Origin: Dipetalonema caudispina
Taxonomy: Eukaryota > Nematoda > Chromadorea > Rhabditida > Onchocercidae
Direction: 5' to 3'
NCBI GenBank assembly: GCA_013365325.1
Contig: JABVXV010000092.1
Location: 124,001 to 188,000, forward strand
Length of the DNA: 64,000 nt
Under the pieces are notes generated by a model that saw only the letters and a list, made by a program, of their open reading frames with translations, searched no databases and had not been told where the DNA came from. Within the stretch, counting starts at the first letter, position 1. Each line of letters starts with the position of its first letter. Below, one piece after another: positions 1-11,788 of this stretch. The translations under genes were made by a program, and so were the position numbers.

Positions 1-1066
1 GTTCTCTATAAATCAGTAGCTGAGGTCATCGTCCCAAGACGGATTTTGAGTTTCAAATAAACAAGATACCATCGTATATTGTGCACTTTCTTGTTCAGAT
101 TTGTTTCCACTTTTCCACTTAAACAATTGACAAAGCTTGATTTTTACGTTCGATTTTTTACAGACTGGAAGAATCATGGAAGCGAATATTATGAATGTAG
201 TCGCTATAAAGAGAACCCATCTATAGCTCAGGAAGCAAATCATGTCAAAGCCCGTCGTGCACTTGAGAAATATTTACATTATTATGGTGGGTTTTTATTT
301 GTAGCATCTTTTATAAGGTCTGCAGAATATTTGTGCCATACCAACTAATTAATACACTGACGATTTCCTATGTGTCATACTAATTTTTAGGACGACATAA
401 TGTTTTAAAAACGACATTTGTAAAATGTACTTTACAGAGCGTTATGAGAATCATCACAAATCGTTGAAGTTAGAAGAGGATTTGCGAAATTGTATAATGA
501 AAAAGATCGATGAGAAAGTAAATGGACATGAAGGGACATGGATTGATTGGCAATATTTGCATAGAGCAGCTACATTGCTTACGAAATGTCGTTACACGTT
601 GCAGTACACTTATCCATATGCATATTATATGGAAAATGGGCCAAGAAAACAGCTGGTATGTTCTTTTGGGATTTCAAAGGATGAATTCACTGAAATTTTT
701 GAGGGATTCATATTGAATAGTTGAAACGCCCCATATGATATATCCAGAGTTTTGTTGATGTAAATTAAAAAGAAGGCTACCAAATCTTTGTTCGAAATGC
801 CCGGTTATTCAGTTCAGCGCGACTTTCGTTGGAAAGATTTCGTGAGCCATGTTATGAGAGAGAGACATTTTGGAACTAGATTGTTCTTGCTTCTTAATTA
901 TTTAATTGTTCAGTTTGAATATCAGCAAGCTCAGCTGGAGAAGGAGATTGAAGAATTATCCTGGAAAGTTGAGAGGGCAGAAAGTACGGAGCGAGGTGAT
1001 CTGGAAACACAAATGCATGTGGCAGAATGTAAACGACGTACACTTCTGCAAGATTTCTTCGATTGA
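1..1066 (+). CDS. ari-2: Ariadne-2 (ARIH2/TRIAD1-like) RBR E3 ubiquitin ligase, 3' part only
   Basis: C-terminal exons of an RBR-type E3 ubiquitin ligase; the RING1, IBR and most of RING2 lie upstream of the window. Coding exons seen: 164-286, 438-655 and 914-1066 (stop TGA 1064-1066), joined in phase by GT-AG introns. The product contains [19 protein letters not shown], just after the last RING2 cysteines in this family, then the helical Ariadne domain with [28 protein letters not shown] and FEYQQAQLE, ending in [10 protein letters not shown]. These agree with vertebrate ARIH2 rather than ARIH1, whose tail is longer and different. The Ariadne domain holds RBR ligases in an autoinhibited state released by neddylated cullin-RING complexes (family knowledge). 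Bases 1-163 look like intron. No damage is visible in this part. Confidence 0.9.
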
Positions 1067-3130
1067 TGATTCCACAGAGCAACTGAATCTCCCTCATCTG
1101 CTTATATCTCGTAAGAAATTTTCTCACTGTGCTGTTTTTTATCGGGTTGTATGTGTGTGGCGCTGCTCGACATTTTCTGTTTCTACTGACAACCATTACT
1201 GTATTTTTGCTCACAACTTTGTGTCGTATTGATCATTTTTCAATCACTTCCTTCCATTTATATGTGACCATTTGCAAATTTATTGTGATTCGAGAACTCT
1301 TTTTCTAAAAGATTTCTTTAATATTGCCAATTTACTTATTTGTTGTTCATAAGCCAACCAATATTTTGCAGTTGCATTTCTATTACCTACATTCTGAAGA
1401 ATATGCAAATTATTTGCTCGGATTTATATTTCTGTCAATTATATGCTCTTTCAAAAAATGTTCATGTCTCGAATTATGCCTTTTAATTCATAAGATTAGT
1501 TGCTTTCTGTATTATGCTCGCTGATACTGTTTTGACATTGAAACATCGAGATTTATGCGCGCCTTTAATCATTCAGCTTGCAGTGGACTCCACCATCTCG
1601 TATTTATGTCCGATAGAATTCCCGGAGTAGAGGAGTTTGGTCCGGTCTGGATATCTGGATTCACATCATTGGGGAAAGTTTAGGATCAGTTCAAAATCTC
1701 TTGATTTCCCTAAGTCCTATAGCTCACTCCCGTAACATTCGCAGTTGGTATTTTGGGTAATGGAACGATCCAGAAGTATTCTCCAAATTGGTTCCGGAAA
1801 ATTACAATGAAATTCCGGTTTTTTTTCAGGTTGAGATAAAGAAACAAATTGATGATTGTTAAGCAATCGTTTTATGAAAATGATTTCACTGTTTTTGAAT
1901 ATGCGCCGTTTTATATGTGCTATGCTGTACCCTCAGTCGAACGTTTGCCTTTTTATTTTAGGAAATATTTTGTTTGTTTTGTGTTTTTGCATTGTCTTTA
2001 AGACCATTTTTGCTTATTACCGGCATTTGGTTTGTGTACATATATCTTAACATTATATTATGTTTTTGATAAATCATTTTCATAACATGCTTCATGTTTT
2101 TCTTGATGATTTCCAGCGGGATGTAGTGGACCTGTCTGTACTCTATGGGCAAAAACCGTCAGGGTTTCCACTGTCGACAATGTATCAGTAGGATATTATT
2201 AAGTTATTGAAACTGAAGGATTTGGCAGTGTGAGAAGTGGTAAATTAGCAGAAGTCATGGTGATAATGGGTTTTGCATTTCGGTGCTACCGCCAGCAACC
2301 TTGAAGTATTTCAAAATGTATAAAATTGCCGATGAGTTGGTGTACATGGACACCATAAAGGAAAGCAATCGAAATTTGGCTAATTAGTTAAGCTGATTCC
2401 CCCCATCTCGTCTGACCTTTCCATGGTACTATCATTTGGAATTCAGGTCGGTGATACTTCTGCATTTCTCATAGTTTCGTCCTCGGTGTAAGGCTATAAC
2501 AGTCAGCGGTTAGAGTGAAAGGAGTCCAAGTTCACATTTTTCGTCAATGACGTGCACTACTAAATAGATCGATGGAAAGGAGATTATGTGGCATTTTGCG
2601 CAATTAATAGTGAATTATGCGCTTAAAGACGGAAGAAATGGGATTGAGGATTCAAAATTGCCGTTTTAAATTAAGTTACTGTTGCTGTGAGTTACGGCAA
2701 GCATGTATTTAATGTTAGGTTGAAAGTACGACAAAAATCGGTTGCTGTTTCGAGCCCTAAAAAATAGGGAGAGATAGGCATTCCAATTGTTGTCATCCAG
2801 AATGGTGAAGAAATGTTGAAAATCAAAAGATTGCTTACAATTCTTCGTTCATTGTTGAAAAACAACAATTATGAAAGTACCAAATCAAAATTTGGATTTT
2901 GGAATTGGGTAGCATTGAATGGAAGCGCTGTTAGCCAGAGAAATTGACAAATGAAAAAAGAAAAAGGTGTGAAACAAACAAGACAAAATGATGTTACTTC
3001 ATGGAGAAGACTATCAGTTGAACTTTTATTCAAATTTAAATGAAATCTTACTTCACTGTGGGAAATGTAATGAAAATTGGTGGGTTTTCCTGGAATCAAA
3101 ATTGAATTGACAACCATCTGTTCTAGCAAA
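1067..3130. other. Gene-poor region downstream of ari-2; possible decayed coding sequence
   Basis: No intact gene is recognised. Between about 1560 and 2830 the base composition is less A+T-biased than the surroundings. Short open stretches in changing frames read like protein, for example RDVVDLSVLYGQ near 2118 and IMWHFAQLIVNYALKDG near 2583, but they are broken by stops and frame changes and lack a consistent set of splice sites. I could not assign them to a family. This may be a degraded gene copy or chance. Confidence 0.3.
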
Positions 3131-3861
3131 AAGAAATTCAGAAATTAGGCCTTAATTTCAGCATTCTAGTATATTTTGAAGGATATTTGCTGATTATCGA
3201 CTTTTTTAATGTAAAGGAAAAGTGAAAAAAAAGAATTAGCTGTAACTTAAAATAGATATGGATTGTTGATAAAAATGATATCTGATAAAGATTAACGTGA
3301 TTGGATGATATTACTACACCATATATTTATATATTCATTTAGCTTTCTTGCTTAATCATCTTAACATCATAAAAATTTTGCACATCCCATTTAATCGTTA
3401 GATTATTGCATTCCAGCTAATTATGCCAAAACTTTTTCCACTCAAAATATGGCTGTAATCATGAAATTTTCAAAATTCTGGTATAATTTGTCAAATAAAA
3501 TAAATGTACGTGTTAATTCTGCAACTACGACAGATCTGTAAATGATGCTCCGTATCCTATCAGTTTTCTTTTTTTTTTTTTTTTTTTCTCCTTGTAAAAA
3601 TTAGTGGAGAAAATAAGGATAAAATATATCCCTAAATAAAGGATGATATACATTAGGAAGTAGATTTTTCCATCATTTATGCAATTTTGAATTTTTTCAA
3701 TGTTGCAGTGTAAATTTATGTAGCGAATACGAATTTCCTGTATGTCAGAATTGATCAGAATTTCGATTTTTCGATCAATGATTACCATGTGAATGGATAA
3801 AAGGTAAGAGGTATATTATGAATGTCATCGAATAGGAAGTAATATTGAGATAAAAGGATGT

Positions 3862-3901
3862 GTAGTAGTAATAGTAGTAGTAGTAGTAGTAGTAGTAGTA
3901 G
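3862..3901. repeat. (TAG)n triplet microsatellite
   Basis: About 40 bases of nearly uninterrupted TAG repeat with one imperfect unit near the left end, in non-coding DNA. Confidence 0.9.
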
Positions 3902-4054
3902 ATTGAGTGATGTGAACAAAATGACGGAAGGATAGATAGATCTCGTATGTTTGAGAGGGGTTAAATTGTTGTGTACACCGCACGCTTACTTCTTGCCATA
4001 TGTAAATGTTTGGTTGGTTAGAAGGATAGGTGAAAGGTGTATATGAAGACCAAA

Positions 4055-4210
4055 GGGGGGGGGGGGGGAGGAGGTGTATAAAGTGAACTTTTGAAATTGG
4101 TACAGCCAAGGACATATATCGTGTGACGATGATGTAGGAGGTGGAGGAGGGGGGGGGAGGAAGGAAAAAGCGGGGGGTAATAGGGTAGCGGCGGGAGGAG
4201 AGGACAGGGG
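4055..4210 (+). repeat. G-rich block with G-quadruplex potential
   Basis: The + strand carries a run of 14 G at 4055-4068, then between 4149 and 4210 a run of 9 G followed by runs of 6, 3, 3 and 4 G with short spacers. This meets the usual four-run criterion for an intramolecular G-quadruplex. It is striking in otherwise A+T-rich DNA. No gene start is recognised next to it. Confidence 0.7.
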
Positions 4211-4507
4211 ACAATAGAATGGTTGTTACCCATCGGGGATAACTCCTAACAACATTTCTACCTCGTTATTGAGGGATAGGTGTATATGTGTATGTCTGTG
4301 TATGTGTCTGTCTGTGTGTGCGTGCGTGTATGTCTTCCCATTTGTGGCTGTACCTATAGGAGGATGAATCCTCAAGGTTTGAATTAGAGGAGAGGCGGTA
4401 ATTGTTTGTTTCTCAGTATATTGTGATAGAAAAGAATGAAACGGAGTGATTGGGTTGGGTTGAATTGGGTACAATGGAGAGGGTAAAGCCCAATGTTGGA
4501 TGAGGGA

Positions 4508-4545
4508 CGGATAGATAGATAGATAGATAGATAGATGGATGGATG
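4508..4545. repeat. GATA/GATG tetranucleotide microsatellite
   Basis: Roughly seven GATA units followed by about three GATG units, in non-coding DNA. A G/T-rich dinucleotide-like tract lies nearby at about 4277-4332. Confidence 0.85.
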
Positions 4546-5202
4546 ATTGAGGAACTCAACTTCGGGGATAGGCAAAGGGAAGGGTATAGCACAATGAAAC
4601 AGCTATAAAGGACGAAGAGAAGGGAAAAGAGAGGACGGTTATGGTGTCAGTTGAGTGTCTCGAAGATTTTTCGTCGATTTCAGAGGCGTAAAAGGGATGG
4701 CTAGACGGATTGGGAAAGGGCGGAGGTTGTGAGGAGGATGGAAAAGCAATCTGTGTGTGTATATATATGCATCATGCCTCCGAGTCAATGATGCCTGATG
4801 GTGGCAAGACAGGACGCTCGGTTGGTTGATCAGTCGGGTAAATAGATTGGTTGTTCAGTCACTCACAATAGTTATCGTTGCTATTGTCCTCCTGTCACTC
4901 ACTATCGATGTTGCTGTCCTGATGGGGGTAGAATGGTCTGTTGTGATACCTGCGATGCTGTGCTGATGGTATATTGTTCTCGATAATAGCAATGAAGATG
5001 ATGGTGGTGAAGAAGGACAGAACTGTGGTAGCAATTTAGGAAGAAGATGACTGGATTCTTCACCAACTAATCAAATATCCTCCTATTTGTTTCATCGAAC
5101 ATTCTATTAGTGCATCTATGCACGCTCTTCCTTCAATTATATGCTTCATCTATTGCAGGAGAAATGTTTAATACAAGGATAACTTATTTAATCAGTACTT
5201 CT

Positions 5203-5258
5203 TAACATTTCATAAGTATATGTTGTCCATTAACATTTCATAAGTATATGTTGTCCAT
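5203..5258. repeat. Exact 28-bp tandem duplication
   Basis: The unit at 5203-5230 is repeated exactly at 5231-5258. It starts TAACATTTCAT and ends TTGTCCAT. The copies are identical, so the duplication is recent or an assembly artefact. No coding context. Confidence 0.9.
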
Positions 5259-8200
5259 TAACTTATGACTAACTTTGTTGAATATTGACACGATCCACGC
5301 AAGTTCAGAAGAAGGCTATCAATCTTATTAACCATATTGTTATATTGCTTTTCTTTTTTCTCACTGGTGATTACATTATTTTTTTCTTGTATTTCTCATC
5401 TCCTGATCATTCAATTTCCGTAGGATATTTGGATTTATATCTGTAAATATTACACAATCGTGAAGAAATGTGATGTATCGCATCCGGCAATTATCCGAAT
5501 ACAAAATATTCAGAATTGATGGACACACGTGAATCGCCGCTGGCACATACTCAATGGCACTAGATGAATTCACGGTTCCTCTCCTATCCGTGCATTCGCC
5601 AGTTCCATAGAGCTGTGCAAGTGCTTGCTGTCTCCACAGAATCCATTCTTTTCCCATTCGCAGAACAATCCGATTAACTTATAATATCCTCGATAAATCT
5701 TTACTATCCGTTATACATTGTCCATTGTCCTTTCCAATGGATTACATTTAAATTTCCGACATCTTTTACGGATTAAATTTATTTATTTATTTTTTCAAAT
5801 TTTCACCTCATTTATTCTCCTCTTAACCTTTCATATATTTGTAATGAAATAATTTTACAGTATATTAATTTGAATTGTTGATTCCATTTGTTCTCCCGGA
5901 AAATAGTATTATTTTTGATGACGAATAGTAGGGAAAATAATCTATCTCATCAAATCTCGATGACGTCGATTTCTTTTCCTAATCTTTCCTGCTCATTTGG
6001 TCACTGTATTCGTAATGATAATTTACAAAAAAATATTTCATAAATCATGTTTTTTTTTTTTTTTTTTTTTAATTTGAAATTATCACCATCCTTCAAAATC
6101 AGTGCTTTAACTTCAGATAATCCATCTTCTTTATTATTATTCCTAATCTTTTCGAATGATACCTTTGATTAAAGATACTTTTAAAGTTATCAAGTCGGTA
6201 ACAATAAATAGAAGGAAATTTTCCACCATCTTGGAAGGAAATATAATTCTGATCTTTCAATTGTCTTTGAATTGAAATGTGATTCTTTCGTCATCTCTTT
6301 TGACCCATTTCTTGAACTCCCATTCCACAATTGCAGATTGTAAGCTTGCAGATAAATTTATTGAGTCTGTAGTTCAGATATTATCACATTCTCTCTTCCT
6401 CTTAAAAAAAGTGGTTAGTGACTAAACATTCAGTTGATCCGTTGTGTGCATTTTGATCTGTGGCTTCAGTTTTACTCCACAAATGCTATCACACTAAGTA
6501 TGTTTGCTAGGAATTTTAATATATGATCAATTCGTGGAACATTTAATATATCAAACTCACTTAACTTACGAGTTGATTTAAACAAGTTTGATTTATTTGT
6601 GAAGAAATATCCTACTAACTGGTTTAGTTACAGGAAGGAAAAAAAAAAAACGAAAAAAAAAGCTTCTAGTGTTCCGGAAAATTAAGCCTCATCATTTTTG
6701 CAACGGATTAGATTTTTACAATCAGTAGTTAATAACAGCTAGATTGATCAATTAGATTTGTCTGATCTGATTAATTCCATTTGTAGATCCATTGTAGAGT
6801 TTTTTATGATTGAAATCGAGTGATGGAAAAGATAATTAGTTTTAAAAGCGAATTTGTTAAGAAAAAAGAAATGTGATTTGACCGAAGAAAGAAGTTCCAC
6901 AGGAGGTGAACAAACGTTCGAATTTTAATTCGAAATCTTAATCTGGAATTATTTGGAATTCATATTGTTCTTCTAGACGTTTTCATATGTAATTTCTTCA
7001 ATTCCTCTCCCACATGTAGAAAAGAAATAAACATTTGGTATTTTAATGGTTTTTATTTGCAGTAAAATTATTAAAATTTTCCTTTGTTATTGTGAATGTT
7101 TCGAAATTAATTTCATTCGTGAAGCATTCAATGACTCTTTTACTATCCTTATCCATCTCACAAGTATGTCTTTAATCGAGCATATTTTTTAAATTTAAAC
7201 GAAAACTACAGGCTTCATTCTCATAATATCATCGGTTTATCATTTTGGTATCAATATATCAAGGTACCTAATGTTAGATGGAAAAAGAATGGGATGAAGC
7301 TGTTTGAATGGAAAGTAAGTTTAATCATCTTATTCACGATCTCGACAATTTTGGCATGAACAATGGACTATCATTATCATCAGCAGGCTTCATTCATTTT
7401 ATTTTTAAAAATGCATTCTTGCTTAATTTTAATGAAATTAATATTTTTTTGCTATCATTTTTGGATATTGTTATTATTCGTACTATAATAAGTTTTATCT
7501 AATTTACTGTAAATTTTTGAATCAAATTCTGTCTCTGTACTTATCCCAGTCTCCTTCCTCCTCCTCACTTACCTTTTCTCTGTTCGTGATTCAGATTTTT
7601 CTCTCTTTTTTTCTAAAATCCTTGTCGCACCAGTTGTATGAATAAAGTAAACAGATTATGAATGAAAATATGGGTGATTTGGTGGAGATCCAAAATTTGG
7701 AATTTCTGGATCAAAATTCAGTTGAAAATCTGGTAATGATTTTCAGATATTTGTTTGTTGCTAGTGCTAATTCGTGCAATTGTTGCCATATTTGTTAGTA
7801 GGATCTTTAGTTTGAATTTTTTATATTGAAATTCAAAATATTATAAATTGTTATATTTGCTTGCATACAGTTTATTTCCTAATAAAATTTAAAAAAATTG
7901 TTAAACCATGTGATCAAATACCACTTTGTCACTAATTATCGGTTATTTTTTGCATGAAATATTTTGCATTAGTCCACTGAATGAATATACTTATCGACAA
8001 CCAAAATATAGCAAAAGTATTTGAAGAAATAAATTAAGAGATAAGCTTGGGATAATTATTTATAAAATTTAATAGAATGAAGTGATGCATGTTTTCATTA
8101 TGTTGCCAAGGTTTATTCCTAAAATTTTCCAACTTTTTTTGAAGGTCTTAATTCATTCACAATTCCATACACTGTGATATACATATTCCGAAATAGGTGA

Positions 8201-9445
8201 AAAATTTAATTCCAAATCAATAAGCGATTGACAATCACTTGAAATTTATTTCAATTGTATTAGATTATATTTATGCAAATTCACTATATGCAAATTTTGT
8301 GCCTTTTTTGATAAAATTTTGAGAAAGTACGAAGCAAATGTGAGAAATTTTCTCATAAATTCTTCAATATCAATAAGGTATAAAGTAAACAACATGAAAA
8401 ATTGGATTCTGTTTAATTGAACTAAATCAAGTTATTCCCTTCTGTTTATTATTAGTAGTTTTAATTGAAAATTTGAACTGCTGGGTTACCAAAGAGTTAA
8501 GTTTTCTGCGTCATATCATCTGACTCAACTTTACCCTTATATGAATAAAAACTATGGTAGTTTTGGAAGTTAAATATTTGCTGAAGTTGCAAGACATCAA
8601 GCATATTTTTATACTGCTGAATGATTACTCACTTTACCTTTTCCCCATTTTTTATTTTTATTTTCCCCTCAAAACTAAATCTCAGAATTTCCCCACTATG
8701 GTTTGAGAAGATTCAAAAGTTTGAAGTGTTAAAATAGTAGAACTAAATACTTTCAAGTTATATTTCAGAATGAAACTGGCAAAAGTAAGAAATGATGAGG
8801 AGGTTTATTTAAATTTAAGAATAAAAAAAGAAGACAGTTTGATGGGAAAATAGTTCATTCGGGATTCATTCTAAATATTTTCAATTTAAATCCTGGTAAC
8901 CTTGAATGAAACTTATAATTTGTAACGAAATGAAAAAGAAATTCACAAATTTTCATAATCACGTTGAAAAGATGGCTATTTTACTTTTTTAATTATCTCA
9001 AAACAATTTATCAATTTTTTATCAATAAATTTTTAAGTTGCAGATGATACTAATCGGAACATACATCTAAAAGTGATCTTTTTTTATTCAAATGTAGTTC
9101 ATATTATCACATATTTCTACTTTAGTGTGTATTTTTTTAATTTCAGTTACTTCCATTCAAATTCAATTTTAAGTTTAATTTTTTTTTTAAAATACAACAC
9201 TTCATCACCATCGTCCTACCTTTATCATAATTATTTTCATCCATCCTACTGTAATGATATACATTTAGTCATTATCTGTATGAAATTGACTATAATTCGG
9301 ATATCATCGATCAGAATTAGCTTGATTTGCATTATCGATTCATTGTGGATTCAAATAAGAATTTTCATTGAACTATTTCAATCTATGCCGGTAAAGGTTA
9401 AATTTTTCATTCCTTATTTGCAAACAACCATTTGTTTTTTCCGTT

Positions 9446-9480
<35 letters not shown>

Positions 9481-10232
9481 TTTATTTTTTGTTTGAAATA
9501 AATTTAATGTTCATCCGATAGATAGTGCATAGTATTCTGTACAGAAGACCAATTATTACTTGGATAGAGACGCAAGCATTGAGTTCAATTTATTGTTACT
9601 AACAATAACTTCAAGTTAATTTTTTTGGCAAAGAAAAGGGTACTGTAGACGAGGGTAAAATTATCATGATTGTTGTAACCTCAGTTGGTTACTTTATTAT
9701 GTTAAGTATGAATTGTACTATGTGAACAAACCGTAAGATGTCGTATTTTAGTGATTAAAATCCAGAAAAGGCAATAAACACTCTGGTTGTCCTTTTTCTA
9801 AAATGTTCAAATTTACCCTTTCATACCCTTTACTCATCTTTTTCATCCTCACATCCACTATGATTGAGAGTGACAAGGAAATTGGGAGAACTATTTGATG
9901 GTGTGCTGTTTCATGGAAATTGATCGAAGTAGCACGATGGAACATTCAATAAATATTTCCTTCCATTGTGTCGGATTACCGGTTGTGACATAAAAATTGC
10001 CACTCATATAAGAGGGAACTACTGGAGAATTATACAGTAACATGTAGTAAGATAGACCAAAGGGAATAAAATTCACTCCATTGTGAGGAAGGGTTAGGTC
10101 AACAGTAACAAAAGAAAACATTTCCACAAATGGACAATCATCTGATGGGACAAGCAAGCATAACAATCATCAGTAGTAAACTGATGATGACCTTCAATGT
10201 TAACTTCAAGGAAGCCTTGGGACAAATATATC

Positions 10233-10234
<2 letters not shown>

Positions 10235-10267
<33 letters not shown>

Positions 10268-10463
10268 GAGGACATTGATTGTATCCATATCGAATAATTT
10301 GTTGATCATATATATTTGCAAGGGAATAATAAGAAGATTTATTGGAATATTTAGCATAGCATATTCTTACAATTCAGATGGATCAAACAAAAATTCTGGA
10401 AACATTTCAAGTACTAAACTTTCAAGACGTTAAAAATGAGGGGAGAGAGAGAGAGAGAGAGAA
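10235..10463. repeat. Two (GA)n microsatellites
   Basis: GA dinucleotide tracts at about 10235-10263 and 10443-10463, separated by about 180 bases of A+T-rich sequence. Non-coding. Confidence 0.85.
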
Positions 10464-11788
10464 GGAAAGTTAGAGAGAATGTAGAACTAATGATCCCCTC
10501 TATAACAGTTAGTTTATTCATGGAAGGAATAAAATATTGGAAATAATTACTAATAATGGAAATGAATGAGATAGAAGAAGGGATTGATATTGTCACGATG
10601 ACTCAATCAGTGTGTTACACAATACAATATCGTATCCTTTTAATTATGTTTTCATTTATTCTATGATATGTAAAATATTAATTAAGAGGAGGTTAATTAA
10701 GGTTATAGATTATGAAGAAGAGGTTAAAAAATGGTATCGAACATGAAGTGGATATAAAATTTATAATTATTAGATGTTTATCTGTTTAAGTATTAATTAT
10801 CACAAATATGATATGAATTGATAAATAATTACTTGTAATATTACGAATAACTTATCACTGATCAACAAAATTTGCTATCCTTAATTAGTATGTATCACTT
10901 TTCATTCTCTAAAAGCTACTCTATCCATTATAATGATCGTTGATAATGTGAGTAATAATTTTGCTATCCGATATTCATTAATTTTAGCATTTTTGAATGA
11001 TAAATTCTTGTTTCCTTTTTTTTTTTTTTTTTTTTTTGTATTGCTTCCATAGTTGAATTATGTGTAATTAAACGCATTAAGGATTATTAACATATTGGAA
11101 TATTTAGTCTGCTTGTTTCTGTTCCCAATAGAAAATTCCATTATAGATTAAAAAAAAATTTGCAGAAAACTTTCATTTATTGTATTCTGTTCTTATTTAA
11201 ATTAACCTTTATAGTGTTATTTTAATCTCATATTTAAGTATAACTTTCATGAATTTAATTTTCTAAGAGGAAAAGAAAATATTTTATTTTATCATCAATG
11301 CAAAATTTAGACATTTCAAATTATACCATTCTTTAAAATGGTGGCAGTTATATGGCACTATGGATCGATTGAAGATACACTGAGTCATTGGTTTTTTTTT
11401 TTTTTTTTTTTTTTCCTCTTTCCATTTTATCAATTCATGAAGAGAATGAATGTTTCAAAGATTGTTTCCATGTTGGTTTCCCGTTAAATAGTGTAGTGAA
11501 AATGGCTTGGATTGCTTTTATTATTCTGATCGTTGCTTATTTTCAAGTTTAGTATTGTTGTAATGTTTCGATTTCAGGAATGACATCATTTTGTGTCTAA
11601 TTTCTTGTCCTCTTTTTTATTTTATCTATGCGATAAAATATTAAAAAGAAAAGTAACTTTTGATAACTAATTTGATCAATGCTTTCTGTTGTAGCATAAC
11701 GATGTTGACAAAAGATTACAGCATGGTGATACTTGCAGTGATAGGCTATTTGTTACCGGTTGGTTGTATGTGTTGAATTATCGTGGAA

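Larger units (their letters stand above)
3131..11788. other. Long A+T-rich intergenic region with simple repeats
   Basis: About 8.7 kb with no recognisable coding exon on either strand. It is dominated by poly-T and poly-A runs (for example near 3567-3587, 6050-6070, 9448-9477, 11017-11037 and 11392-11414) and contains the triplet, G-rich, GATA, GA and 28-bp repeats listed separately. Open frames here are low-complexity (Phe/Ser/Ile-rich) and have no family signature. Confidence 0.6.

Noticed and set aside
3825..4474. Minus-strand open frames rich in Pro, Thr and His
   Set aside because: They translate the TAG, G-run and GT repeats; no conserved protein is present.
9073..9447. Long + strand open frame (124 codons)
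   Set aside because: Phe/Ile/Ser-rich composition expected of random A+T-rich DNA, ending in a poly-T tract. No family signature and no neighbouring exons.
10235..10463. GA and CT tracts giving Arg/Glu- or Leu/Ser-rich open frames on both strands
   Set aside because: They are translations of dinucleotide microsatellites with no conserved flanking sequence.
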